A stretch of DNA of 64,000 nucleotides from Diabrotica undecimpunctata (GCF_040954645.1 NC_092809.1:135087914-135151913), one strand, 5' to 3'. Positions 46,761 to 58,655 are shown, counted from the first letter of the stretch. The notes: generated by a model not told the origin, from the sequence alone. Numbers and translations: made by a program.

Positions 46761-47335
46761 AAAATACGAAAAAAAATAAAAAATTAAACATCAAATTCAT
46801 TCAAATACAGCTTTTTATACCGTTGGTATCAGCTGATTAGTTATTTTTTGTACAATTTTTTCTCCTTAATGTTCTTTTTCCTATACCATGTCCAACTATT
46901 GAACTTTGTAAATCATGCAATAATATTTTTCTTTATGGCAGCTCGAAATAGATAAGCGAATGTCTTGCGACATCACTCACGGAGGTTAGTCTAGGGGCCA
47001 CAGCTAGGTCCCGCGACCTTTTTAATTCTGATGGATCCACCCAAGTTTTTTTATTGTTTTTTGGCTCCTGACGAATTTCGAGAGTGACTTTCGATCCGAT
47101 CCGTCAAACAATTCTAATAAACAATTTAATTGTTTGTAAGGCTCTAGCTCGTAACCTAAGAGAGATACAAACAGTTTTTTAAATAAAGTTTGTTTCTTAA
47201 AAAAAAAAAGAAAATTAAATATTTACTAAACTTTAATGCAATAACTAGAACTCGAGATATTGCAAAATTAGTACAAAATGGTTGCAAATTTGGTGTTTAC
47301 ATATTTGAGATCTATTTAATTCTCTATTTTAATAT
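46761..47335. other. Unassigned spacer
   Basis: It includes a GC-richer stretch near 46970-47110 (GGCCACAGCTAGGTCCCGCG). No recognised feature. Confidence 0.4.
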
Positions 47336-47339
47336 AAGT

Positions 47340-48300
47340 AGACTTAGACAAATATGCCAATAAAAAAGTATGAAATATGAGCATAAATATGCAGTATTTT
47401 ATGCAAAAATGTGCAGTATTTTATGCAAAATGTGCATATTTGTCTAGAAAATATGCATGTAATAAAAAAGATTTACAATATTTTTCTATTTACAAAAATA
47501 CTTAAAATATTATAAATCCACAACATATACAATTATTTTAACATGTTCAAAATTTTCTAATAAAAACTTATGGCTTCTATCTGAATACATATATTTGTAA
47601 ATGGAAAAACTTTCGACATCAACTGATGTAACGGGGACATTTTTCAAATTTACTATAATAGATGGTTCTAAATTAAGTGGTTCGGTAACTACTAATTTTT
47701 TCCATGGTTACTTTATATTTTTAAAAAAATTCATTTCCGATAGTACCTTTAACGTTTTGACACAATCACTCAAATTCTTTTATTAAAACTGTACTCTCTA
47801 ACAATGATAATTTGAAGGATTCTAATTGAGTTATAGTTTTCTGGACAAAACTATAATTTGATTTTATGAATGACAGTTGCTGTTAAAGAATGTTATTTTG
47901 GAAGGCTTGCATAGCTTCCCATGAAGATAGGCAAATCTCATCCGTTAAAAGGTTAATTATTTTTTTTTAAATCAACAAAAAGATCAGCATAGAAATTAGC
48001 TGCTTCCAACCATGTTTCCCAACGTGTTAAAATGGATTGCGGTGGCAGTGGAACAGCAGAAACCATATCTCTGTAACATTGTATGCTTACAGGTGATTTC
48101 AGGAATACCTTTTTGATGCTCGCTATTAAACTGTTAACTAGTGGAAATGTTTTTCTTACTTTCTCCGCAACTCTGCTTATTCCATGCGCTAAACAAGTGA
48201 GATACATTAAGTTTGGATAAAATATTTTTAAATTTTGTCCTGTTTTCGCCAAATATGGTGCGGCATCAAATAAAATAAGCAATAGTTTTTCCTTAGGCAT
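47340..48300 (-). pseudogene. hAT transposase (CGGBP1-like group) C-terminal half, minus strand
   Basis: The 115-aa open block reads LLLILFDAAPYLAKTGQNLK, YLTCLAHGISRVAEKVRKTF, FLKSPVSIQCYRDM and LPPQSILTRWETWLEAANFY. Broken frames continue NLLTDEICLSSWEAMQAF and finally VPVTSVDVESFSIYK, SDRSHKF, LENFEHVKI, the hAT dimerisation end. Non-coding TATGCA/TGCATA-rich sequence (47340-47460) looks like its 3' terminal region. It is the same protein group as the element at 60731-63533, but a different subfamily. Confidence 0.8.
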
Positions 48301-49530
48301 GTCGTACGGCCGTAACGTTCTCCTGGTGTTCAGGAGTTTCTGAACGTTCTACGACCGCCGCTCTCAAAGAGGATCTCAAGTTTCTAGAGTTCATCTCCGT
48401 TTCAAGGAGTTAATTTGGGATTCCGGCCTCTACGTATAAGAAGCTTCGCCGAGCCTCTGTAGTAGGTGAGGGGACACCGGTAATCAGAATTCTCTAACAG
48501 TTCGAGCTTTCTTACAGACAGTATTCTTACAATGACTTAATATTTGTGTTAGAATTCTGACGCGTGGTGTATGTCTCAAATTCCACAGACATGCCGGCCT
48601 TCTCACTTCGTGTAGCCGCGTTCCCTCTCATCAAGAGAGGCACGAGATTGCCGGTCGTATCGACTCCTCTTGCTGCCCGTCGCTTCGTGTTACTACCTTT
48701 CGCCAACAGTATTTCCTATAGTTACTATTTGCATTAGGTTTCTGGCGACGAAGCGCTATCGCAGCTCGACCTTGATCGGAATAGCAATTACAAGTCCCCG
48801 TCGGGGCATTTATTCGCTCTTTTCCGTGACAGGTCCCAAAGAACGCTGTGGTTAGTTCAACACAATTTAAAATAGTTCTAAGACCAATGTCTTTTCTATT
48901 TCAAAAGTCGTGTTCTACTGCCAGGGAGCGTTCGATACGCCGGTTCTCGTGCTCTTGTTGATTTAACTTCTAAATTGGATTAAGTCTTCTTGGACTTGAC
49001 GTCTTCGACGATAGTAGGATATTGGTTAAATAATAGAACTCAAAGTAGCGTGGTAGCACACCAGGCCAACAAGGTCTAGCGGGGCTAGTAGTATATGATG
49101 ACTGGATCCCGATCAAGTAAGCAAGCAATTTGATTAAACCCAGCCTGTGAGAAATGTTCACCCCTATTACGTTCGGGTGTAACAATTCATTGGAACGAGG
49201 TGTGTTAACTCGAGTAAAAACACGAGTCACCCCACCGCGCTCCAATGCTCCAGACCATCCCTTTTCCCCTATAGCACTCTGATGCGCGATAGGGGCACAA
49301 CTATCAGCCAAATGCTCTTCATGTGGAGGTCCTGGGTAATAGAACCCCAACAAGGTTTCCTAACCGAATGCAAAACTCAGGACAGCGCATTGTCGCTATA
49401 ATCCTGTTATCTTAATGTGGCTTATCCACGAACTAAAATTGCTTACTTGGGCCTTAAGTCTCCGCTGTAAGCCCCGGCTCAGTTCGGCGACTTGGTGCTA
49501 AAGGGGTTGGGTCTTAGGTGCCCAGGTTTT
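48301..49530. repeat. Unclassified GC-richer repeat
   Basis: About 1.2 kb with base composition clearly different from the surroundings, bounded on the left by the hAT fragment and on the right by T-rich sequence. A 290-bp part (49115-49400) recurs at 53627-53915. A minus-strand frame (48970-49353) reads GALERGGVTRVFTRVNTPRS, but I know no family for it. It is not recognisable as rRNA. Confidence 0.6.
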
Positions 49531-50585
49531 GGGGTTTTTGTTAATTTTTTTTTATTGGCTTACGCCGGTTTTTGTTATTATTTTTTAATTTTTTTGGTGG
49601 TCGAGGCCGGTTTTTTGTGTTTTTTATAATTTTTTTTGTAGGTGGCCCTGAAACAAAAAATCAGAATAAGTGTAAAATGTATACTATAATACTGAAAAAT
49701 ATATAAAATATAGAACGATATGACAATATAGAGTTTATACTCTTTAAGGAAAAAATAATAATAATGATAAATTAAAAAATACATCATTATATCCAAGAAG
49801 TTGCCATAATTTGTATGTTAGTTTTAATAACTACTTTACTGTACATCTCGAAATTGACAAATCAAAGGTAAGCTACGCCGTATTATATTTTTTCTCAAAG
49901 TTTGATATCATTGTAGAAGATTAAAGTAGGTATATAAAACCGTAAAAATATTTTTTAATAACAATATATTAGAGCTTTAATATCTGGTTTTCTGAATTGA
50001 TATCCAAATTAAGTGAGACAAACATAATGACCGGTTTGATAATTTTCTTTATGACGTACTAATTTTTTTCAGTGACGCCCTGTTTAAATTGGCTTTTTCA
50101 GAGACTGTTTAAGCCAGCGTAGTAAATCATGACGTAGTTAATTAAAAGCCAAAAGCTGAATTTGGTATTTCTACTTTGTCGGTTGGTTACTACTTCATCA
50201 GTTTGGAAAAGGTGATATTACTAGAAGACTAAATGAATAAAACATTTTATGACTACATTCCCAACATAAAATGGCAAATCAATTTATTGTGATTAATTCG
50301 GTTAAGAAAATATTTGCTATAAATCAGCATCTTAAATTTAAATTATAAATTTAAATAAAATAAAGATTATTTAATTTTATATACTCATAATAATTATAAT
50401 AAATCATAACTATGGACTGCTTTCCATAAATATTACTAAACTTACAAAAAAATGTTTAAAAAATAGAAAAAAAAGTCATCAATATTGACTTTCATTTAAA
50501 TTACATCCTTGTAATAAAGTTAGAAGTGTTGATTAAAAACCACTTCATTAACTGACAAATTATTTTAAATATAATTATTACATGA
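49531..50585. other. T-rich and AT-rich spacer
   Basis: It starts with poly-T-like blocks and two short GCCGGTTTTT motifs. The rest is featureless. Confidence 0.45.
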
Positions 50586-50589
50586 CGTT

Positions 50590-51555
50590 CGAACAGAGAA
50601 CGGAAACACCAAGTACATCAACATAAAACGAGGAGTGCGCCAAGGGTGCATTTTATCCCCCTATTATTTAATGTATGTGCCGAGCATATAATTAGAGCTT
50701 CTCTTGAAGATCGCTCTGACGGTGCCAGAGTCAATGGAATCATCATTAACAATATAAGATATGCCGATGACACCGTAGTATTAGCAGAAACAGAAGACCA
50801 ACTAAAAATATTGATGAACATATTATCAGAATAAAGTCACAGGCTGGGCTTGGACATTAACTTTTCCAAAACCAAAATTCTGGTATTCCATAAAAAACCC
50901 CCATGAACAAGTTACACCTAACATACAAATGAATGGTATCACCCTTCAGAGTTCCCAAAGCTTCATATACCTGGGCAGAAAACTAAATAGTCAACTGGAC
51001 GACTCAAAAGAAATTAGAAGACGCATTGAAATAGCAAGATCTGGTTTCATAAATATGCGTAAAATGCTCTGTAACCACAAGCTATCAGTCTCAATAAGAT
51101 TGAGAACACTAAAGTGTTATATGTGGTCTCTATTACTATATGGTTGTGAGACCTGGACATTAAAACAGTATGACGTCAACAAATTAAATTCATTTGAAAT
51201 GTGGATGTACCGCCGAATGCTAAGAATAAGCTGGACCAGCAGAACTACGAATAAAGAAGTACTGAGAACAATGAACACACGCGCTCATCTGGTCAATACT
51301 ATCAAAATTAGAAAGACGTCATATCTAGGACACATAATGCGCCATAGGGAATTTGAGCAGCTCCAGGTAATATTAGAAGGCAAGATTTAAGGTAAAAGGG
51401 GCATAGGACGAAAGAAAGAATCTTGGCTACGAAACATTAGAGATTGGACCCACAAAAAGGAAATGAATTAGTCATTAAGCCCAGAATACAGAGATATTTG
51501 CCATATTGATCGCAAATCTCAACAGAGAAGGCACTTAGGAGGAGGAGGGGGTCAT
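50590..51555 (+). pseudogene. RTE-like LINE, 5'-truncated RT and tail
   Basis: It starts at INIKRGVRQGCILSP. Then LLFNVCAEHIIRASLED, IIINNIRYADDTVVLAETED (catalytic YADD intact), LGLDINFSKTKILVF, QSFIYLGRKLNSQLDDSKEI, LLYGCETWTLKQYDVNKLNS, RRMLRISWTSRTTNKEVL and KTSYLGHIMRHREFEQLQVI. It belongs to the same family group as the LINE at 60-2620. Frameshifts near 50830 and a stop near 51390 disable it. Confidence 0.85.
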
Positions 51556-51559
51556 GACG

Positions 51560-51730
51560 TGATAGGACGTGAGAGCTTACATGAAGAGTCAAATGATAAC
51601 TGGTTGAGACTAACAAACTTTGCAAGTACCAAAAATATATGATAGTAGGAGGAACAAGATTCTTCCATAAAATAATACACAAAGGAACATGGAAATCCCC
51701 TGACAACAAAACCGTTAAACAGTAACACTA
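51560..51730 (+). pseudogene. RTE-like endonuclease fragment
   Basis: ESLHEESNDNWLRLTNFAS, KNMIVGGTRFFHKIIHKGTW and KSPDNKTV match the centre of an APE-type LINE endonuclease (compare NGLFLIDFAAGKNMITNSTC in the 3.7-6.3 kb element). It follows the preceding LINE tail directly. Confidence 0.7.
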
Positions 51731-52264
51731 CTATTGCTATAGATAAAATAGAATATAATAACAAAACAATAGAATTTTTAAATAATCAAAATATTGAAAT
51801 AGTAAACAAAAATCCGAAAGAAAAATATCAAAAATAAATTAAGCTGGCATGAGAAAATCCAAAATCAATATTAAATTTAATAGAACAGAAATACCTCCAT
51901 GCCATGAACCCACAGCCTCCTAAATTATACTTTTTTTTATTAAACTACACAAACCTGATCACACAATGACCTGTAGTTTCTTTTTATACAGCTCCGCATT
52001 ATGAACTTTTAAAAAAATTGGTAGAGATTTATTTTAGGACACTAAGTTTTTAGCTAAATTGACCGTAAAAAATACAATGAAACTAGATACTTTTAACTAA
52101 CTATTTACAATAAAATTTTTAGACCAAAATACTACAAATCAAAATAAAAAAATATTACAAAAGATTTAAAAACATCCCGTATTCAAACAGATTTTATAGT
52201 TGGTGGACATACGTAGTCAATGTACTGGTATGTTTTGCAGGAACTAACAGGCAACTTGATTAAT
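51731..52264. other. Unassigned A-rich spacer
   Basis: No feature recognised. It probably includes decayed LINE linker. Confidence 0.4.
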
Positions 52265-53612
52265 TTTTATATATATATATATAACGAGTTTATTACAGCT
52301 ACCGCCGTTTCTCACAACCTAGCTTCCAACGCTTGCGATCGTTCCAGTCATCTACTTGTAGACCCCTATCTTCCATTGCATCTTTTACTTCTTGTCTCCA
52401 CGATCTTCTTGGTCTTCCCTTTTTCCTGCGGTCGGTGGGGATCCACTGTAACATTCTCTTTGGCCATCGTTGATCATTCATCCCTTCTACATGGCCATAC
52501 CATTTCAGCCTTTTGCATTCTATAGTTTCCAGGACGTCAATATCTATGCCCATACGCTCTCTGATTTCAGTATTCCTTACTCTATCTCTTCTAGTGAGTT
52601 CGCAACATCTTCTCCAATAATTCATTTCCATTGCTTTTATTTTGGACGCGTCATTTTTATTTATTACCCAAAGCTCTGAACCATATGTAGCAATGCTTTC
52701 TATGATACTTTTGTATATCCTAATTTTTGTGTTTCGGGTGATGTGGTTATTTCAAAGTATACTATTCAGTTTACGTATTGCTGAATTTCCTTGACCAATT
52801 CTAGTAGCTATTTCTTTTGTATTCCGACCATTGTTTGTAATGTTTACACCGAGATATTTATAGCTATCAGTATTTTCAATTTGTTTGCTTCCTAGTTCTA
52901 AGTGATTTCCTTCACCTCCAACTACTACGTACTCTTCTTCATCTATTTTTCGTAACATGTAGTGGATATCATCTTGATCTTCTGCAAGTATTACTTGGTC
53001 ATCAGCAAAATGCAAGCTGTACAGTGTATGTCTCCAATTTTAACACCCATAGGTTCACATTTTCTTTTCCAAATATCCAAAACCCCCTCCAAATAAATCT
53101 TAAAGACTGTAGGTGTAATGCAGCAGCCTTGGTGAAGTCCTGTGGTCACTTTTATCTTTTTTGTCACTTTTTGTCCAATCTTTATTACACTCGTCATATC
53201 ATCGTACAACTCCCTTACAGCATTAATGTAAATCGGTGGAATATTCTTGTCTTCTAGCACCTGCCATAGCTTAGCTAATGGGACACTGTCATACGCTTTT
53301 TGAAGATCAATAAATACCATATGTGTCTCCATATTATGTTCTAAACGCTTTTCTATTGTTTGTTTTAGGCAGAACACATTGTCTATACAAGAACGACCAG
53401 TACGAAAGCCACACTGATCTTCAGCGTCTTCCCAGCAATCTTCAATTCGGCTTTTAATTATCTTCCCGTAGACTCTACAGATTGAGTTAGTTACACTAAG
53501 CCCTCGGTAGTTCTTACAATCTTTTCTGTCGCCTTTATTTTTGTATAGATTGCTGATATATGCAGTTTTCCATTCTGGGGGTTCTGCAGTTTTCCATTCT
53601 GATTAATTTTTA
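52265..53612 (-). pseudogene. RTE-like LINE RT and 3' end, minus strand
   Basis: Reading leftward: AYISNLYKNKGDRKDCKNYR, CRVYGKIIKSRIEDCWED, QCGFRTGRSCIDNVFCLKQT, MVFIDLQKAYDSVPLAKLW, TTGLHQGCCITPTVFKIYLE, the catalytic MHFADDQVILAEDQDD, SYKYLGVNITNNGRNTKEI and the tail RLKWYGHVEGMNDQRWPKRM ending WKLGCEKRR with a stop. Motifs are well kept, with few frameshifts. The 3' end runs into a TA tract (52269-52283), a likely tail. The 5' side is cut by the GC-richer repeat. Confidence 0.88.
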
Positions 53613-53626
53613 TCGTATATTAATTC

Positions 53627-53915
53627 AGCAAGCAATTTGATTAAACCCAGCCTGTGAGAAATGTTCACCCCTGAGAATTACGTTCAGGTGTAACAATTCA
53701 TTGGAGCGAGTTGTGTTAACTCGAGTAAAAACAGGAGTCACCCTACCGGGCTTCAATGCTCCAGACCATCCCTTTCCCCTCTATAGCACTCTGATGCGCG
53801 ATAGGGCACAACTATCAGCCAAATACTCTTCATGTGGAGGTCCTGGGTAATAGAACCTCAACATGGTTTCCTAGCCGAATGCAAAACTCAGGACAGCGCA
53901 TTGTCGCTATAAATA
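53627..53915. repeat. Second copy of the GC-richer repeat (partial)
   Basis: Same strand and order as 49115-49400: shared landmarks GTAACAATTCATTGGA, CACTCTGATGCGCGATAGGG and CTCTTCATGTGGAGGTCCTG. A few small indels interrupt the long frame of the first copy, arguing against conserved coding. Confidence 0.88.
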
Positions 53916-54577
53916 TTAATTCATTCCACAGCCAAATTGAACTTACTCCGATGTCAAAAAATAACTTTAAGATAGAATTAAATATCATTGAGCAAATAGC
54001 AGTAAACAATGGGTAGAACGAACAAACAATAAATAAAATCAACAACTACATAAGAAAGCCTTGAAATTATAATTTCCACCACCAGAGAAAAAACCGAGTA
54101 CCTTCTGCTCGATTACATATACAGACAAGATATCAACAAAAATAGCCAAACACATAAAAAAGAAAGGAATACCACCAGCTTTTAGAACAAACAACAACTT
54201 AGACAAATATATTAAAAACAACAAGATCCAAAAGAAAAAGCATTTATACAGTGATGTATACAAACTTAAACGTGACGAACGAAAACTTACATCCGTCAAA
54301 CTGGTAGAACTTTTAACAAACGTGTAGCAGAACATAAAGGGGATTTCAATAATAAATCCGATTCAGATTCCATGTACGCGCTTTACCTCCTAGACCACAA
54401 TCATTTTTTTAATGACAAATTTTAAATTCTTTACATCCAAAATAAAGGTCTTAAGCTATCTTTATTAGAATCTATGGAAGTTAACAAATTAAAAAATACA
54501 GACATAATTCTGAATGACCAACTTGAGACAAACAGTTCTTCCCTCCTCAACCTATTCAGTTAGAGACTATAAAGTTC
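53916..54577 (+). pseudogene. Penelope-like element 3' part with GIY-YIG endonuclease remnant
   Basis: Frames read FHSQIELTPMSKNNFKIELN, VNKINNYIRKAL, KPSTFCSITYTDKISTKIAK, KKGIPPAFRTNNNLDKYIK and VYKLKRDERKLT. The GIY-YIG part follows in broken frames: GRTFNKRVAEHKGDFNNKSD, SMYALYLLDHNHFF and SLLESMEVNKLKNTDIILND. This order (linker, K-P-A-F-R-T-N-N-N-L, then endonuclease) is specific to Penelope-like retroelements. The RT core is missing. Confidence 0.8.
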
Positions 54578-54588
54578 AGTTAAAGACT

Positions 54589-54756
54589 TATTCTTCAGTG
54601 CCTTATCCGGTCCGGATGTTGGCGATCATCAAGGCTATCATGGTTTTGTTGACTGCTCTGCGAAACAGCTCCGCTGAGGTCATCCCAAACCATTGTTGGA
54701 GATTTTTCAACCACGAGATACGACGGTGTCCTGGTCCTCTTCTGCCAAATACTTTT
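54589..54756 (-). mobile_element. 168-bp 5'-truncated RTE tail insertion with 11-bp target duplication
   Basis: The minus strand reads VFGRRGPGHRRISWLKNLQQ, WFGMTSAELFRRAVNKTM and IALMIANIRTG, the very end of an RTE-type LINE protein. AGTTAAAGACT flanks it exactly on both sides (54578-54588 and 54757-54767). It interrupts the 3' region of the Penelope-like element. Confidence 0.9.
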
Positions 54757-54786
54757 AGTTAAAGACTACATACCAAAAATAGATCA

Positions 54787-54820
54787 TTTGAGAAAGGCAC
54801 TCTACCGAAACAGCTGTAGT
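54787..54820 (+). ncRNA. Degenerate hammerhead-like motif of the Penelope-like element
   Basis: Stem II-like GGCACTCTACC, then GAAA and a loopless stem III ACAG/CTGT followed by A mimic a type I hammerhead. The 5' core, however, reads TTGAGAA in place of CTGATGA, so the catalytic G8 context is lost. Probably inactive. Confidence 0.35.
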
Positions 54821-54829
54821 GATAAGATA

Positions 54830-55245
54830 CTGGCAGTTCAGTGGGACTGCTGGTAGAAGTTGTACTTCTATACACGCGTTCGCCGTTACAAATTTATATG
54901 GGAGTCAATCTGCACAATCATTATATATGTAATGCTATAGGTAAGAAAGAGCAGAAAGAGAAACAGAATTAGGTATATAGGTATATGGTGCATCGTTTGC
55001 TGTATATAAACAACATTTGGCCTGCAATAGGAGTATATTAATTGAAGTATTAAATCAATATTTTGATGAAAATGTATATTTTTATTTTCATATATGTATG
55101 AAAAGAATTGAATGCAAAAAAAATTTTTTACACATACTCTGCAGTAAAATTCATTGTTTATTTTGTTATTAATATAAAATACAATACAATACACTGCAAC
55201 ATAACTCAATATAATAATACAATACAAATTAAAATGCAATATTCA
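54830..55245 (-). mobile_element. Second, partial copy of the short inverted-repeat element
   Basis: It carries GTAGAAGTTGTACTTCTATA, CAAATTTATATGGGAGTCAA and the whole block matching 42830-43207 in inverted orientation, including the hairpin next to the terminus. The opposite terminal repeat is missing. The long minus-strand frame here mirrors that of the first copy. Confidence 0.75.
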
Positions 55246-55495
55246 AATCATATCATTTTCTATTTTGATGTTAGCTTTCTGATTCCAATATAGATTGAGA
55301 ATTATTCGCAGATCTTTATTATCTATGTCTTTTCTGTCAAGAATGTCTCTTAGCTTATCATGGCGTACTATACCAAACGCTTTTTCAAAATCTATAAAAC
55401 ATGCATGTACTTCATGATTAACGTCTAAGCATCTTTGTGTAAGAACATTCAAACCGAAGAGAGCTTTTCGAGTACCTTCTCGAGTCGAAATGATT
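55245..55495 (-). pseudogene. RTE-like RT fragment, minus strand
   Basis: It reads TRKALFGLNVLTQRCLDVNH, HACFIDFEKAFGIVRHDKL and ILNLYWNQKANIKIEND. This is the finger/palm block of the LINE family at 60-2620 (compare VCSIDYNKAFDKVRHNR). Ends before the catalytic box. Confidence 0.8.
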
Positions 55496-55504
55496 GGAAT
55501 CTAT

Positions 55505-56340
55505 TAAACCAAAGAAAGATCACCTACCATTGAAGAGGTTGCCCAAGCCATTAAAAAGCTCAAAAAGAAAAAATTACCAGGAACTGATTAAATTTTTACT
55601 GAATGGTCTCAAGCCGTGATATGCCCGTTACATAAAAAAGGCGATCAACTCCAATGTGACAAATACAGAGGTATAACCCTGTTAGCAACTGCTTACAAAA
55701 TACTAGCAAATATTCTCTACAAAAGGCTACAAGTTTGCAAAGTGGGCATAGTTGGAAAATACCAGGCTGAATTTACTTTAAAAAAATTAACAATTGACCA
55801 TATTCATCCAATAAACAGATCCTCGAAAAAACATTAGAATTTAACATTGAAACCCATCACCTATTCATCAACTTTAAGGCCGCATACGACAGTGTCAAGA
55901 CAACAGTACTATACCAATCAATTCGTGCTTTTGGTATAGCAGAAGCACTATTTTGATTAATGAGAATGATAATGTCTAACTTAAAAGCTAGTGTTAGTAT
56001 ACAGGGAGAAATTCTCGAACCTTTGTAAAAGGATGAACTCAGGCAAGGAGGTGCCCTGGCTTGCCTTCTATTTAATATTATCTTGAACAAGTCAATCCGA
56101 GACATAGATATTAGAGACTGCGGTACTATTTACAATAGATAGATACAAATCTTACCATAGGTTGATGCAATTAACATAATAGCTCGTCGCAAACGAGATC
56201 TTAAGCATTATTTCCTAGAATTGGAAACGACAATCAAACAGGTCGGTTTAGTCCTCAACGAAGATTCTCCTCAAGCAAATAAATTAAAAGACAAATAAAG
56301 CTTACAAATAGAGCATACTATGGAATCTAAAAACAATCCA
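55505..56340 (+). pseudogene. RTE/BovB-like RT, decayed
   Basis: SPTIEEVAQAIKKLKKKKLP, EWSQAVICPLHKKGDQLQCD, KYRGITLLATAYKILANILY, KYQAEFTLKKLTIDHI, then frameshifted NFKAAYDSVK and LRQGGALACLLFNIILN. It resembles the element at 3.7-6.3 kb. The catalytic box is not preserved. Confidence 0.78.
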
Positions 56341-56814
56341 CTCAAGATATATCCAAAAAAGAACTAAAATTATTATATACAAAACACTGCTGGGAAAATG
56401 TAACACGAGGTATACATTTTACACAAAGTCGACTTCAGAGGTGAAATGTTAAAGTCAACAGGTAAAAAGTAGCCAACAAGTAAAAAGCAGCCAAGATTAT
56501 TCCGATATTGTATCCGCTTTTTCAGTCTTCCGGCTCAATATTTTAATGTACTTAATGTTAAAGAAGAAAAAGAAATTATATATGTTTCATTACCGTTTTA
56601 AAGAACCACAGCTACGTACAGTAAATGTTTCATATGTGAATATTGAGTTAAATACCCATTAAAATAGAAAAAAATTGACAAAACCTTTTTATTTATCAAA
56701 TTATCAATTTTTGATTTATATTGCTTAGCGTAAGTGGTCCATAGGGCCAAATCTGGGGTTCAGCTTAAGGTTTTGATTTTAATTTTAAAAAAAAGTTGGT
56801 TAAATAATAGTTTA
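56341..56814. other. Nothing recognised
   Basis: AT-rich spacer with a short duplicated motif AGTAGCCAACAAGTAAAAAG near 56465. Confidence 0.4.
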
Positions 56815-57205
56815 ACTAGAAATATAACACAAACCAACGAAAAATTGCGAAATATCCGGAAAACCAAAGATTCCAACCAGATTTTTATCTTTTAAATCAT
56901 CACAACTTCTGTTGTAAGGACCCAAAATGGTCTATTCAGACTCCAAATTAAAGGTATTGATGACAACTGATGGCATAAATTATTTTCAAAAGAGTAGCGT
57001 ACCTCTAATTACCAAAGGTATAATTCAAAAACGGTGAAAACACCGGAGAACCGAAGTGACGGGTCAAATCAGATTTTGGTCTTTGAAATCACCATAATGA
57101 TGGTTCTAAGGACCCAAAATGATTCAACTAAGGTCCAAATTAAGGATATTGACATATTGACATGGCAAAAAAAGGTTTCTTCATTTTTAACTACCTTGTA
57201 GCGCC
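56815..57205. repeat. Two tandem copies of a ~192-bp unit
   Basis: AAGGACCCAAAATG recurs at 56916 and 57108, with neighbouring matches CCGGAAAACC/CCGGAGAACC, CAGATTTTTATCTTT/CAGATTTTGGTCTTT and CAAATTAAGGATATTGA-like blocks. Divergence is moderate. Function unknown. Confidence 0.75.
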
Positions 57206-57629
57206 TTAGAAATTCTGAAAAAATTCTGGAATATTTTTTGGTAATCGCACATCATAAATATATATATATTTTTCGAGTAATATAATTTTTTTGTTATTTT
57301 TTTATAGGCGTTTCAAATTTTCAAACGCCCAAATCAATTTGAATGTTATGCCAACTCATTTTTGTTCAAACAGGTTTGTAGAGCACAAAAAGACCTTTAA
57401 TTAAAAAAAAAAACAAAATATCATTTGATAAAAAATTAAGCGAGTTATGGTCAAAAAAGATTTTTAACGTTTTATGGAATTTTCAGGTTATGTGCCAATA
57501 TTTTGGGCTAAAATTTAATTGATCTTCATTTTTTGTGATGCTGAAGATTACCCCAAAATTTGGAGTACGTTTCCGTTGGGGCAATTTTGACAGAATTATA
57601 CGACTGTGTTCTTTGTTTTATTGTATTCA

Positions 57630-57880
57630 TATTTATCCTTGTATTAAAATTAAAATATTTTAAGATATTGCATATTTTGCAGTTTCATTTCTTACAAAAC
57701 CAATACATCAAGAATTAATAATACAATTTGTTTTAAATTTAAACCACACTGTATTTAATGTAAACTTTAAAATTACTCTTATAAAAAAGTGCATATATCT
57801 AAATTATAAATGCATATTTTCATATTATTGCATATTGCATGCATATTTAAACTTTTTTTTGTGCATCTTTTCCAGTCCTT
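57630..57880 (+). repeat. Probable terminal region of a hAT element
   Basis: TGCATATTT-type motifs recur and the block ends GTGCATCTTTTCCAGTCC. Similar TATGCA-rich ends accompany the hAT fragment at 47340. No transposase frame remains here. Confidence 0.35.
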
Positions 57881-58655
57881 AATAATAATATACTCTAATT
57901 TTACGAGCTTTTATTTTATTGGCCATTAAAATTATTTTCCACGAGGTTTCAGAAAAGCTATCCACGCCAATGAAGCTCTTCTTCAAACATTGTTTAAAAT
58001 ATTCTAAGAGCCTACTTAACGATGATATCTTGGTTTGCCCAAACTACATAAAAGATGTTTATCGACGCCATTAAAAGGTATTCGGTGCTCGCTGAATACT
58101 TTCTTATAAATAATTGTCTTGGAAAAGAAATGCTCTTTTTATTTCCTAGTAAAGTCGAGAAGTGTTTTGTATGACAAACGAAGCTGGTATAAGCAGACAA
58201 ACTTTTCGAACAAAATGGAAATAAATCTGTTTGGATTTTTATACAGAGTGTACACAATACTTTTTTTGAAATATGTCTTATAAGGTAAGTATTTTATTAA
58301 AAAATCAACACTATAATTTAAAGCATAAATCTTACATTATTTCTGGCTTCTACTCATTACCAGATCGCAGCAATTATGGCATGGATTTGGCCCCTTTTAT
58401 TTCTGCTTTGACAAATTTGGTAGTGGATATGGTAAACCATGTCCTGAGTTTTATATCCATATATTTCATATCTCAGTTACTGTCGTCTGCAGAATATAAT
58501 AATTTTTATATGGTTTAATTGTTCATAGTGTATAAAAACATTGTATTTCTTTCTTACCTTGTCTTTATTATTTTTTTGCCATCAAATTACTGGGATACTC
58601 TTAGCCCATTAGCACACAGAGTTAGTCAATAAGGCATTCTGAGTTTTACGTTTTT
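57881..58655. other. Unassigned segment
   Basis: The plus strand 57955-58060 reads STPMKLFFKHCLKYSKSLLN and DDILVCPNYIKDVY before stops. This may be part of an unknown element. No family recognised. Confidence 0.3.

Noticed and set aside
48970..49353. 127-aa minus frame as a protein gene
   Set aside because: The second copy of the repeat breaks the frame with small indels, and no family was recognised.
48301..49530. GC-rich block as rRNA
   Set aside because: No recognisable conserved 18S or 28S core sequence; a partial second copy behaves as a dispersed repeat.
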